From Massospora cicadina (lineage: Eukaryota > Entomophthoromycota > Entomophthoromycetes > Entomophthorales > Entomophthoraceae), in the NCBI GenBank assembly GCA_022478985.1, contig JAKSZP010017380.1:44574-108573 (forward strand): 64,000 nucleotides of DNA, in the 5' to 3' direction. Numbering within the stretch: position 1 is the first letter of the stretch; every line of letters begins with the position of its first letter. Under the pieces are notes generated by a model. That model was not told where the DNA came from. It made no database searches and saw only the letters and a program-made list of their open reading frames with translations. The position numbers were made by a program, and so were the translations under genes. Positions 34,433-46,625 of this stretch are shown piece after piece.

Positions 34433-36900
34433 GTATAAATTACATCTTAGTCAATAGTTTCATACTTATTTTTGCATCTTAGAAAGGCCATTTTACATTT
34501 ATATCATATTTATAACATTATATAACAAAATATCTGTTTACTTCTCCATAACTTTTGTTGTCATAAATAAATCTAAATTAAAAGTCAATGTTTAATAAAG
34601 TAATTGCTGGTAAAAATTTAGATACGTTGATGAAATACTAATTGAACAAGTATGAAAAAATTAAGCAATGGGAATTCTATAATATAAAAGCAATAAATAT
34701 AAATTTAAACCAAAATAGACACCTATATCTTGATACAAAATAATTTTTAACATTGAGCTTGATTTATATCAAAAAATGAATCATATGGCATACTTTGTTG
34801 TGCATCATTTTAGTAGAAATTTATGCTGTTATAGTTTAAGAACTTATGACTATATATAATCTATATTATGTAAAACAATTTATATTTTATCAAGTAAATA
34901 TGAATATAGGTATCCATTTTTATTAGATTATTTAAAGTTGTTCTTTATGGTTTATAATTATCTTTAAGAATAACACTAGTTTGAAGGGGGTGGAAGGCAA
35001 GTTGGTAGGGCATACAACAACATGAAGAATGTGAGTTTAATCCCGCCCTTTGCACAATAATCTTGGTGCCAGCTAAATGTTCCTGCTGGCGGTTAGTAAG
35101 GTTAGAAACATGTAAACCTTACCCATGACATAAACAAAAAAATTGATCCCCAATCCAGAGATGGAAAAACACTTTCTTAGATGGAGTTAACCCAGTTCAG
35201 TATTAAATTGATTTCTTTTTCATTGCAATTTGATTATGTGCATCCTCTGGTTGACTTTCATCAAATTAACAGAATAACATCTGCTTAATTAAAGTTGAGT
35301 TGACCTAGGGATATATATATTGTATACAATAAGGCTTTGAAAGGAAGTGGAATGAGGGTAAATCCTGGAAAACCTCCACATGTAGAATCTATAGGTCAGG
35401 TACTCCATATACCACATTGCTATCTGATATTTCAGTTTAAGGTATTTTAGCAAAACTTCAATAATGTCAGGACAAAGCCTTACATGTTTTAAATACCTTA
35501 GACACCAGAATTGATATTTCATATTGACAAACTATGCTGAAAAGTGAGATCAGTCAGAAGCCAGAAATTAAGTGGTGATCTTAAGGTGATTAATTACATA
35601 CCAAAAACATACCTACAATAAGGTTGAACTTTTTCACCTATTAGAACTATAGCACAAGAGTTTTTCTGAAGCTCAAAAGAAAACTATGCCATTTTTAAAA
35701 AATCAATTATGCCCAAAATAATCCAGGGATAAGAGTTAAATATATAAATATAGCATTCTTACTGTTGAATTTTTGTAGTGAGTAAACCATTACTAGAGTA
35801 TAATCAATATTTAATTTCATTCCTAAGTAATATCTATCCCAATCAGCCATCCCAATCTCCTAGTTTCCCATCTAACCATTTATTTCAGATGCCCTATTTG
35901 TGGGCAATACTTTCCACTAACATACATCACAATATCCTTAAGCGCATCTAGCATCCTAGTCATTATTAATCAAAAACCTTGGTTATGTTAGTTCAAGGGT
36001 AACTACCCCAACCAGCTTAACAGGACCCCAATCCCTGCAATTTGACCACCTACTTTTGTCAGATATATCCTACCATATAGTTGCATTTTGTAGACTCATT
36101 TTTCATAATATTTCAAAAGGCTACCAGAACCACTATAAGGATTTTTATCCTAAAGTTTTATGATGCAAAGGTCAAAAAGAAGGTGATAGAGTTACCAAGT
36201 GTATGATGTGGCTATAGCTAACTAAAAGCTTTCAGTCTTTACCACAAATCTCTTGCCTAAATGATATCCTTGCAAAATTAAGCAATGTCCTCATATTATT
36301 AGAAGCATAGTTTAAACCTTCCTCAAGCTTTATGTATGGTATAATTAGAAAGTTTAAAAAGTGGGTTAAAATTTTTTGAAGATTCCTGAATTAGTTCATC
36401 CAAACTTTAAAAGATGTAGAGGTCTTGTCAAAAGACTTTGTTTATTCAAGCAACATTTAGTAATTTCCTCAAATCCTTTCAGACTAGATTTTAGGCATGG
36501 TTGGTTTTGCTAAAATTCTAGCAGAAATATATTACAACTGAATATTATATATGTACTTTTCTAGAGAATTTTAAGATGGCAGGTTAGGACAAGGAGTTGA
36601 GGCACTTTACTTTCACCAATGACTGTTTAGCTATCTCGCCAAATTGATTAGACACCACCTAATTACGCTATCATTAAAAAAGAGCAATGAAATTACTCAC
36701 AGTCTAATGTTGGGTGTTGGCAGACTAAAAAAATGGAGGCTTTCAAAATATTACAATAAGAAAATCATCAAACAAATATTTACTCATTAAAAATGATCAC
36801 AGTTTACTAATTCTTAAGTGTAAACTATAGGTTTGTAAAAGAATTTTATAAAACTACACTTTATGGAAATGTGGTTCCTCAAAAAACTTTATCTCAGAGC
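34433..36900. other. AT-rich spacer with a tRNA-like head
   Basis: Apart from the tRNA-like segment at 34984-35056, I see nothing: short chance ORFs only (for example 35289-35522 minus), no retroelement motif and no long repeat. Confidence 0.5.
34984..35056 (+). repeat. tRNA-derived SINE head
   Basis: A box-like AGGCAAGTTGGTAGGG (34995-35010) and B box-like GAGTTTAATCCCG (35033-35045) have tRNA spacing, and the first segment closely follows the D-arm pattern of a tRNA. The acceptor ends do not pair, so this is not a tRNA gene. The unit may extend to about 35160. No target duplication was found. Confidence 0.5.
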
Positions 36901-37950
36901 ATTGTAAATTCTTTTATGTTTAATGCACAGGTTTGAGGTGTGCATTGAATAGATTGTTGATCATATGATAAGTGGGTGGGTTGATAGTAGTATAAAGACT
37001 ATTATCCTAGCTGAACTCTTCACAACTAAAATGAGTTTCTCAGGTGCTGACGATCTTCCTTCTGATAACTTGAGGTATCTGAAATATTCCAACAACGGAA
37101 AACTATCCCTTCAACTCTTCCTCTAGAGTTGGCAGCTTCTGGACAATAAGGGAACTTCTCCCTTCCAGTCTTGACACAAGAGATCCTGAGAGCTTGAAAG
37201 CAAAGACAGACAGAGGAGAACTATCCTTCCAACTCTTATTACAAGAGCACAATACAAATTTTTATAAAAATCTAAATAGTTTTCATAATTATTAAGTCTG
37301 CCTTTATTAAATATTTTCAAGGGATGTATATAGAGAATTTGGCGCCCAACTCTTCCATTGACACCCCAATAGGAATGGCATTTGTTGCTAATAATTTAAC
37401 CCCTAATTTTTATCCAAAATAATTATTACTTAATCTTCCTAATCAGATTCCACTGCCAACTAGGTCATGACGCCTCCTGGGTGGATATCTAATGAGCATG
37501 TCCTAATGCCTTACCCAACCCCCAGAGGATTATACTTATTAGGCTATCAACCTGCTTAAGTAATGGGACCTTTTATCCATTAATAGCAGGTCACATTGCC
37601 TTTTAGACTGACCTGTAAGTTGCTACCAATATAAGCGTTGTCAACGTTTAGCAATTGCCAATATATTATTATCAACTGGTGACAAACCCCAACCAATCTA
37701 CACTTATAACTTAATTATTGATAGTTAAACTAATAGCTGAAACACTTTTAAGCATTGTCATAAACTACCCAGAAGAACATCACTAATATGGTGTAATTAA
37801 ATCCTGCAAATTATGAACATTTTAAGGAACTAAACCTCCAATAGTTATCAGATTATAGATAACTCCCACATCCACTACTGGTTTTCATGTAATTCATCTC
37901 AGCGAATAAAGTGTATCTTACTTACAATTAATTAATCTGGATAATTGGGC
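36900..37950 (+). other. possible orphan LTR and leader
   Basis: A TATA-like AGTATAAAGAC near 36989 is followed about 350 bp later by TTGGCGCCCAACTC (37338 onward), which looks like a primer-binding site of another type. No second copy or LTR edge could be fixed. The rest of the stretch up to the F element has no gene. Confidence 0.28.
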
Positions 37951-38721
37951 TGTTATCAGTACTATGGCGTCAAATTTTAACTGCACAGGTAACTACACCA
38001 ATAATTTAAAGTATTGTATGAAGGACAATAAATTTGATCAAAACCTCACAAAAGGAAAGGTAGCTTCTGTAATAGGGTTTTTAATTTTTAAGAAAACAAT
38101 AAAGCACCTCTTAGTATCAAATACTGCTAGAGGCTCATAAGCTTGATAAAGTAAATGAACAGATAGGCTGATACAACTTCTTCCAGAAAAATCCTCTTCC
38201 ACTTAGCAATCCTCTCAGATATCCTATGTCTAATGAATTTTTAATAATTCTTTCCATGGTTACTAAGCAGCACCTCTGAATGGCAGACTAAAATCACAAT
38301 AATCAAATTGGGTTGGAAAGAAATAACTAAGGTCAATGCTTTTCCATATAAAGATATTATATGCCTGATGCAGTCAAGACACCATCTATAAGCCCTAATA
38401 AATATAGGACCCTATTACTAATAATTTTACACTGACATATATTAATGTAGAATAGTATACTAAGATAAAATAGGAGGCAATATAACGAATAAGGCCACAG
38501 CATCAGAAGCCAATAATTTAGGAAACAAGAGATGTTCTGGCGGGTCTCAGGGATTCAATTAATAGTAGACTTATACTTTAGGCAACTAGTATAAAAGCTG
38601 AGGCCATGTGGCGAAGTAATTCTATAACAATAGAATCCACTGACTAATTATTAATTAAATTAGGACATTAAATATTTACAAAAAATACCATAACCAGATG
38701 GTGGTCAAAACAATCATATCA
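37951..38721 (-). repeat. 3' LTR, family F
   Basis: About 770 bp, similar along its length to 45858-46619 (for example AAATGAACAGATAGGCTGAT and AATATAGGACCCTATTACTA in both). On the minus strand it starts TGATATGATTG after the purine tract and ends GATAACA. Confidence 0.82.
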
Positions 38722-38749
38722 TTTCCCCCCACTTGACCAAACATTGGCT

Positions 38750-39900
38750 GACAAAGCTTTGTTTGGGTCAACTAACTCATTGATAACTTAGGGCCATCAG
38801 GCAATTTCTGAATATATTTCTTTATAAATTTTAGCATGCATCTGGTTAATAAGGTGGTCTTTAACTGGATTATTCAGAGTAGAAACATCTGTAGATGTCT
38901 TCTTGATGATCTTAAAAGCACCTATCATATGTGCTCCATCTTGTTAGTTCATCCAAACCCATAATTATCATAATACAAAATGAATTACATACAGAAAAGT
39001 GGGGTGCTGGCTGCTGGTCTGCATTATCAAAATCACAAGATCATTTTTCTGAGCCAGCGCATTAAAGTATTTAGCACTTTGTAGTTGGCTTAAAGTCTGC
39101 ACCAGCGGTTTAAAATATTTTATGGGTGTCATGGCTTCCTGACTAACTCAATATAAAATTTGGGGAAGCTTTGGTTGCTTCCCATAAAGTAAAACAAATG
39201 GTCAATGCCCCATGGCCATGTGATAAAGAGATATTATAGACAAAAATAACTGAAGAAAGGGAAAGTTGCAGCTTGATGCCTCTACCATTATTATCTTGTG
39301 CAAAATCCCAACAAGAGTACCAATCACTCATTTGATGGTGCCGTTGGTCTCAGGTGGTAGGGTGTAGACAATACCCCATATATACTCAAAATTTTATTGA
39401 GCTTAAAATCATCTGGGATGTAAAGTTAGTCCCATTAATAAGCAACAGAAATTGAGGGCACACATGCTGATAGTAATGACTTTCTAGAATAACTTTTGCT
39501 GTAGTCGTGGAGCCTATATCCCAGACCACTTTGGCCTCCACCCATTTTGTGCGATGGTTGTTGGCCACTATTATATAGTTAAATTAACCAGAAGTGTTGG
39601 TCAAAGGGCCCACAACGTCAATAGATAAAGTATGCAGGAAAAGTTGGGTTCAATAAACTGATAAGAGATGCATTTTTGGTAAGGGCCGTCCTCCTGGCAT
39701 TCCTTTAAAACATAAAAGGTTTTAATGAACGTCAATATTCAAAGATTCTCAATAGTGATGCTTTTTCAATAGTTTAGACATTTCACTAAAACCACCATGC
39801 CTGTCACATTGTGGGCCCTGATAATAATATTGGTTTGCTACATTGGTCAAGATATTGTTAATTGCTGACCACCAAGTAATTTATAAAGCTTCCCGTTTTG
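38750..39900 (-). pseudogene. gypsy integrase, family F
   Basis: Minus frames show KWVEAKVVWDIGSTTTAKVI and, a little further, NGTNFTSQ with the preceding catalytic Asp lost (LLLINGTNF). The C-terminal domain is read between about 38750 and 39140 in pieces. Heavy decay with many stops. Confidence 0.7.
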
Positions 39901-40440
39901 GACAACCATGTTATTTTAAAAATCTACTAAGCAACGCTGAATTTCCACTGTATTAGTGTCATACTTTTAGTTTAGCATTTTGTCAAATAATCCATTGGCC
40001 ACATTAACCATTGAAACCATGGTAGGCAATCAAGATAACCCATCAGCGATTTGATGCTTAACGCCAGCTCAGTGCTTAATTTTCAGATTGTATTATTGCA
40101 ATTTTAAAGACCGGTAGACTAAATTTACCTCTGGTTTTTTAGATTCTGCATGTAATGCAGAGAGGGATAATTACTTACTACAGTAAAGCGTACTATGTGG
40201 GCGTAGCCATAGAATTGTTCACACATGTAAATAGCTTTCAGGCATTCCTTCTCAGTCACCGTATAGTTTCATTCATAAACGTCCAATATTTGGCTATAAT
40301 AAGCCTTGGGATGCTCAATTTCATCAGAATCAAGTTGAAATAACACCACCCCGACTACAGTGAGTGAAACATCCATTTGAATAATAAATGGTTTTTTGAA
40401 ATTAGGGCACATTAATAGTGGCGCTTGGTTCAGGTAAAGC
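39900..40440 (-). pseudogene. gypsy RNase H domain, family F
   Basis: Lies between RT and integrase. Blocks such as AKPDF-type and a chain similar to the E/A2 copy (LPWLQ..., RNA*KLFTCVNNS) can be followed but only loosely; assignment rests mainly on position. Confidence 0.5.
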
Positions 40441-41063
40441 CATAGTTTATCAAAGGCCAGTTGACAGTTCCCAGTCCACTCAAAGGATACGCCATTTTGA
40501 GAACGTGAAAAAAAGGTCCCTCTATCTTACTAAAGTTTTCTACAATCTGGTACTTATAGCCAATCATTCCCATAAACACTTGAACGTCAGGCTTGCTACC
40601 AGGTTGTGCCATGTGTTCAATAGCTTCAACCTTTTCTGGTTGGGGTCACAAGCCATATTTATCAATAACATACCCCAAATATTCCAGCTGATTGCAGAAT
40701 AAAATTACACTTATGCAGCTTGATTCAAAATCAGCCTTGGCGAGGCGGAGAGAAACTTCTTCCAGGTGCTTCAAATGATTTAGTAAACGTTCCAAAAAAG
40801 CGTTAATATCATCTAAATAAACTAGAAAGCAGTAAATTTTTTTAAAATTCTAAGGATATCATCCATAGCCTGCTGAAAGGTCTTGGTGGCGTTCCAAAGC
40901 CCTTGTGGCATTCTAGTGGGTTTATAAAGGCCCTGAGCCATAATCATAGTATAATTTTCCTTATCCTCCTTGGCTGCAATCTGCCAGTAGCCAGAAATTA
41001 ATTCATGGCTGGAAAGAATTATGCACCGCCCAAGCAGCCCAGCGCATCATCAATTTGAGGTAA
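40440..41063 (-). pseudogene. gypsy RT, palm and thumb part, family F
   Basis: On the minus strand it holds PLPQIDDALGCLGGA (41040-41063), the block before the active site GLYKPTRMPQGLWNATKTFQ, and the active site FLVYLDDINAFLE (about 40800-40840) with both aspartates intact. The thumb continues as LEYLGYVIDKYGL and a motif with VQVFMGMIGY. The N-terminal part of RT is across the solo LTR at 42745-43080. Confidence 0.85.
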
Positions 41064-41451
41064 AGGATTGTTGGAAAATTAACTAAATGGGTTCCTCCAA
41101 ATAATATCAGAATCAGGGGTGCCAGTTAATTGGGTGTGATTGCTGGCTAATCGCCTAGTTTGATATTATTTTAATGTTATATTTTTCAATTGGTGCTCCC
41201 CATTTGGGTGGGTTGAGCCTTTTGAAGTATTGGGGAATAATCCTCAATAGTATAAATACTTGTTTTAGGTTCAGCGGAATCTGTGTTTGATGCCAACTGC
41301 TAATTGTGGCCGATTGTGGTAATTTCTGGTGGAAAGCCAACATACTTGTTATTAATCATCTAGCTATGATTTTGCTGCCTAAATTTGGAGTATAAGCGAC
41401 TCATGCTGATAATGCTCAAAGTTATGTTTATAATAGAAGTTTTTATATGGC

Positions 41452-42018
41452 TGTTGAGAAATTTATATGATTGGACGATAAGCCAAAATAACCACTGGTG
41501 GATCATTGGTTAACTGTCATGATTAGGCCTATATGGGTATTATCAAGTACTCAAGTTGATTAGCGAAGTTGACCTCAGCATATAGGAGGAATTATGCCAA
41601 AGATATAATGATTAGGCAGTTAGGAAATGTTAATGCATGACAAATAATTGGTAAATCACCTCAAACTAGGTGATTGTGAACTTAATGAAGATAGACTCTG
41701 CTGGACCAATAAGAATATGTCAGAATGAAGAATCTAAGCAAAAGGGTTAGTATCAAATGAAGTTACTAACATATAAGCAAGATGAGAAGGTTGGAAAGGG
41801 TATGTTTTTAAAGGAAGAAGAAGAGAGTTTATAGGAAGTTGTGAATATGTAGTATAGAAAATAAAGGCTTGTAGTAGAAGCAATTGCTTCAGATTTTTAT
41901 TATATTTATTAAGTTATCTTAGGACTGACGTTCTACATATTGACCATCCATTGCTCAGTGGGACTAACCCTGTGCAACCTCTTTAGCATATATCTGATAT
42001 ATTGCTGAAATTATAACA
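41452..42018 (+). repeat. solo LTR, family E, nested inside the A2 solo LTR
   Basis: It starts TGTTGAGAAATTTATATG and ends AAATTATAACA, 567 bp, and matches the E LTRs at 17249 and 24467 (shared blocks TATATAAGCAAGATG, CATTGCTCAGTGGG, CCTGTGCAACC). Flanks ATGGC (41447-41451) and ATGAC (42019-42023) agree in four of five bases. Confidence 0.85.
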
Positions 42019-42171
42019 ATGACTAACTGGTGATTAGTGCCAAGGATGAGATGACCTAATATTTGTTGATTGGGATGAGCATAATGGGAGGGAATTTCTA
42101 TCATAAATGACTGCAATTGGTTGATGTTACAGTTTGGATGACCAAGAGGTTTTCATAGGTGCAGTATCCTA

Positions 42172-42189
42172 TGGTATAAATAGTCATTC
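42172..42189 (+). promoter_or_regulatory. TATA element of the A2 LTR
   Basis: TGGTATAAATAGTCATTC matches the A2 copy at 23769-23786, followed in both by TTCC and AATAAA-like sequence about 20 bp later. A likely pol II promoter. Confidence 0.5.
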
Positions 42190-42744
42190 TTCCCTCCAAA
42201 TAAAGATCTCTCTTTTGCCCACCTCTACTTATTTAAAGAAGCAAGAGCCACTAAAGTGGGTAGAGGTGGGACTGGAGATCCCCAAAGTAGGCGTGGGGTG
42301 ACACGCCTGGAGTGGCCAACGCTGCCAGTACCCATACCTCAGCTCTACAAGAAACCAACGGGAACCTGGTTTACTACACCAACGATGATTTGCTGCTGGC
42401 CATCAGCCATGAGGGTGGTGCAGCATGGGAGTGTCATAGCCACCCTGGATGGTGGATAGACTTGCCAGATCACACCCAAGAGGTGCTGGCGATTGGTTAT
42501 GAGGGTGATGCAGTGTGGGAGTGCTATGGCCACTCAGGATGGGGGATGGACTTTCTGGGCACACCCAAGAAGGACCATGAGGCTAAGGCAAAGTTGTTGG
42601 TCTTCTGGGTTGGCGTGTAGGACGTGGACTTGTAAGGGTTGGTACGCCTATGAAGGCAAAACAGCAAGGGGCAGCCAGTATACATACTAGTTGAAATGGC
42701 ATACTAGTGGAGCAACTGTTTCAAAAGACATTTCTGAGAATGAT

Positions 42745-43960
42745 AAAAATCCTTTTTGGTAATACTATTAAGCTTCTGATAGCCTATACCATGCAGTTTG
42801 AGCCATCTTTTTTAATAATCTACACCAGATAGGCCCAAAGACTCTTGGAGAGCACTATCATCCTGTTTTGCATTAGCTGATTAATTTCAGTATTCACAAC
42901 TTCATCCGCCGCATTTGAACATTTAATTTGGCAAAGTAAATCAGTGTATTATTTTCAGTATAAATATTGTAAAGTACATCATGGGCACAATTAAAATAAC
43001 AGTGTTCTTTTGCAAATATAATGCTGTAGTTTTTGAAAAGGGACAGCGCTTGATCCTTCTCATCCTCAGTTATCATATCTATGCTTTCCTATGGTACTAA
43101 AGAGCAACCAAATTTATTAACATTTCCGCTAAGGCCTAATTCAATAAAGTGGCCAAAATCAGAAACGTTTTGAACTTCTTTAACAGGTAAAACGTGTATA
43201 AAAGTGATAATCTTTAGTTAATTTATCTGGATAGGATAGGCATACAAATTAGCTAAAAGCGCCTGAATTTCTCCATGGTTAGGGAGGATAATCACAGGAG
43301 TGGAAACTGATTCTGAAATAGAATGACAGAAAGGCGTGAATATTTCACTATATAAACCTTTAGGTTTTTTAACTCAATTTTAGTCCCCACTATCACCTGA
43401 TGACCTGGTGAAATGGCTGTATTATGATTATCATGTAGCATAATCCCAGTAGATCCTGCAATCTGGTTGGGTAACAATCTCATCTGGTCTTAATCCACTG
43501 GCAACCTAAGGGCACTATACCATTCTTAAAACTAGGATTACTAATTCCTGAGATTAAGGTGCTGGGATCTCATCCTTATGATGATAGAATAATGGAATGG
43601 TTTGTCTGAGAATTTCAAAGGTGTTCTCATCAATGCTTTCTTTGACTCCATGTGTCCTTATAAATGAGGTCCCAATTAGTAAATCTTAGTTTTTAATTAG
43701 GAAACACAATAGCAGAAGTGGAGATCACTAGTGAATCAAATTGTAGCAGTAATGTGCTGTACATCAAATCAGAAGTTATAGTCTATGGGACCATGGTATT
43801 ATAAATTTTCTGATGATTTATGTTGGGAGCAAGGCCATTCACTTCACCAGCTTAGTGGAAATAATAATAATTGGTGCCCCACCATTATCAAATTGTATGA
43901 GTTTTAATCTTATTTACTAAAATATCAATATATGTGCACTTAGAAGCATAGACATTCCCT
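42745..43960 (-). pseudogene. gypsy RT N-terminus, linker and protease, family F
   Basis: On the minus strand from the right: a protease active site reading FDNGGAPIIIISTKL (about 43890), where the DTG triad is changed to DNG; the block LIGTSFIRTHGV; a linker with EKDQALSLFKNYSIIFAKEH (43000-43070); and the RT fingers, readable to KRIFI/KKDFY before the solo LTR. Stops occur throughout. Confidence 0.75.
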
Positions 43961-45834
43961 CAACTTTATTGCTAGGACATCCAAAGTGTCCTCTTGACTT
44001 AAGAAAATTTTAATCTCCAATCCTAGATGGGGCTAGATTCCGTCAAAGTCTCTATAGGCAATGCCACTTGGACTCTTCTCAATCAGGGTATATCACAAGA
44101 GGTAGTTGAAAGATCTTAAATACTAAATATTGAGCATATGGCTTCACTACTATTTTTGGTGCCAACTCAGCTTCACATTTTTTTGGGGAGTGGTTGGTCA
44201 CAGCTACCCTGTCATTCTCTACTATATGTTGTGCCACTAAAAGAGGAGACGTCAATGTTATCCTTCTTCAAGATAAAAAATGGGCTCACAGTTTTTTCAT
44301 ACTTGGGATTATTTTTAGAAGAGGTGGATGTAGAAAATCTCTGTTCTACTTCACCCTGACTTTTTCCAAGTCCTCTCCTTTTATGGGGTTCATAAAATGA
44401 ATCCTAAGCTTAGGACTTGACCTAATGCAAATGATTGGCATAATGCCCCAAATTCTTTCAAAGATAACAGAGGACCTGATTAATATCAGGCTTCTCAAAC
44501 CAAGGGCCATACAGACAAGTTAATTTCTTATTGAGTGAGAAACCCCAATTAGATTTTTATGAAGTTTCCAAGGACTTGGATTAGGCGCTTCAAATGTGAC
44601 AGTGCAATGACAGAGAAACTTTACCATATAGGTAATCCATTCTCCTTATTTAGAACTGGTATTAAAATGCAATACACTTCCATATTAGCTTGCAGGCATG
44701 GTGAATCAAGATCTGAGTGTCAAAATTATTATAACGTTAGCCCCAGAAAGAGTTTGCGCCTCCAAATAAAAGAGTTTAGAAAATACTTGAATAGTCCTTT
44801 CAAAAAGAGATATCAAGTAGTTTTATTTAATGATTGGGCATCCTTTCATCTATCTCAAACAAACTGATAAGAAGGACCTTGGCATTACAGTAGGATATTC
44901 TAACCTTCTTTAGTTTCAGCATAACTAACTTCTGGCTTTTGGAGTCCAACAAGTTCATTACCTCTGCCAACCTAGTGGCCTTGGGCGCTCTGCCCATACT
45001 AATTTTGAATAAGTCCAAAGGTATATGCACATTTACACTCCTATTGAACCTGATAAGCTAACCAGGTCGACCATAATTTGAGTCTCATAATTGCCAAGCC
45101 CCTGGGCTTGTGATAACCCAGGTGACGTTCTGAGTTGCCCAATCAAGGGATGGGAGTAGCACGGTGGGAAGCCAATGCAATGTCAGAAAATGCGGAAGCT
45201 CCAATAGTCAGAACAGAGGGGAAAACAGCAGGCAAGCTACCCATAACACTCACCTCCTCACCCTCACTAGCATGTTCCCTTGGAATAGTTTCAGAAGAAA
45301 CTGGATTTCAGCAACACTCAAAATATCCTGACTTAATTCTGACTTAAATGGATTCATAATATCCCAAAAATGGCAGCATCCCACCTGCAACGTAATCTCC
45401 ATATCAACAATTATTTGGCCATCAGCCAGAAAGTCCGCTTTCAAAGCACTGTTTTCACTTACTAAGGACCATACCTTTTGTCCCTGAGTGCTAAATTACA
45501 TATTTAAGGAGTTGAGCACCTGGTATAAATCTTTAATGGATTAAACAGCTCCATCCTTATTGCTATCAAGGCCGCCAAGGTGGCGTTGAAGAGTTGCCAT
45601 ATCATTTACTAAGTCTTTTACTTGGCAATTATAACATAATATGATCTCTGAAAGTAGGCCAATGTGAGTTTTCAATTCCCTTTATAAGCGAAAAATTTTA
45701 TCAAAATGAAATAGCAGGGCCTCATAGCCAGACCCCAAGAAGTCATATTGTTGCATTATCTCCACCCAGAGAAAGCCTTCATCTGGTTTATCAGAAGACA
45801 TTCTTAATATACTGCTCAGAGAAACAAGTTGAGT
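43961..45834 (-). pseudogene. gypsy gag, family F
   Basis: It lies between the protease and the primer-binding site. The N-terminal part (45440-45834) shows MSSDKPDEGFLWVEIMQQYD-like sequence followed by a coiled-coil-like stretch. The rest is too decayed to name domains, and short plus ORFs across it (44138-44867) are chance. Confidence 0.55.
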
Positions 45835-45852
45835 CACCTGTAATGAGCACCA
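45835..45852 (-). promoter_or_regulatory. primer-binding site, family F
   Basis: On the minus strand TGGTGCTCATTACAGGTG, five bases after the LTR; one change from the consensus in the first 15 bases. Confidence 0.72.
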
Positions 45853-45857
45853 ATTTC

Positions 45858-46619
45858 TGAAACTGACACTAGGGTTTGTAATTCAACTGCACAGAAAACT
45901 ACACCAACAACTCAAAGTACTATATGAATACAGAAGCTTTGATCAAACCCTCACAAAAGAAATATAGCTTCAGCAATAGGATATTTTATTATGAAAAAAA
46001 CAAGAGAGCATCCAGTAGTATTGAATATTGCCAGAGGCTCACAGGCTTGCTCAAGTAAATGAACAGATAGGCTGATACAACTTCTTCCAAAAAAGATCTT
46101 CTTTCCTTTTACAATTCTCTCATATATCCTACATCTAATAACTTTTCATTGGTTCTTTCCATGGTTACTAAGCAGCATCTCTAAATGAAAGACTAAATTG
46201 TAATATTCAAATTGGTCAGAAAGTGAATAACTAAGGCTCAAGTCATTTCCATAAGATGATGTAACATGGTGATGTAGTCAAATTACCAGTGGATGGCATA
46301 ATAAATATAGGACCCTATTACTAATTATTTTATGCTGGCATGGGGCAACATATAATAGTCATTAAATTAAATAAGGAGACAATAAGGCATTTGAGGTCAC
46401 AGTGTTGATGGCCATAAATTAAATAATGAGAGATGCACAGGTGAGGATTTAAGATTTTGATTAATAGAAAATCAGTAAATTATGCTACTACATATAAAAG
46501 CATGGGCTGTGGAGCAACCTATTACCTGAATTAATCAAATCCACTATCTAGTTATTAGTGTAAAATAGAGAATAGTATAATTAAAAATAGGATCCATATG
46601 GTTGGTCAACCAAATTACA
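45858..46619 (-). repeat. 5' LTR, family F
   Basis: Partner of 37951-38721. A TATA-like ATATAAAAGCATGGG sits near 46490 on the plus strand in both copies; the minus-strand start is TGTAATTTGGTTGACC. Confidence 0.8.
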
Positions 46620-46625
46620 ATGGGG

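Larger units (their letters stand above)
41069..42739 (+). repeat. solo LTR, family A2, nested in the RT of element F
   Basis: It starts TGTTGGAAAATTAAC and ends TTTCTGAGA, and follows the A2 LTR at 23231-24286 over its whole length apart from a nested E LTR. It lies between the RT motifs KKDFY and PLPQID. Flanks AGGAT (41064-41068) and ATGAT (42740-42744) differ by one base. The TATA element is at 42172-42189. Without the nested LTR it is about 1.1 kb, which fits the other copy. Confidence 0.85.
37951..46619 (-). mobile_element. Ty3/gypsy element, family F
   Basis: A minus-strand LTR retrotransposon: LTR 45858-46619, primer-binding site 45835-45852, gag, protease, RT, RNase H, integrase, purine tract (AAGTGGGGGGAAA, just right of 38721), LTR 37951-38721. 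The flanks are TGGGC (37946-37950) and TGGGG (46621-46625), four of five matching, so the target duplication is probable, not certain. The RT is split by a solo A2 LTR. All genes are broken. Confidence 0.85.

Noticed and set aside
42312..42620. 102-codon ORF in the A2 LTR
   Set aside because: It lies in an LTR with a tandem-like GAGGGTGRTGCAGYRTGGGAGTG pattern; the same region in the other A2 LTR does not keep the frame.
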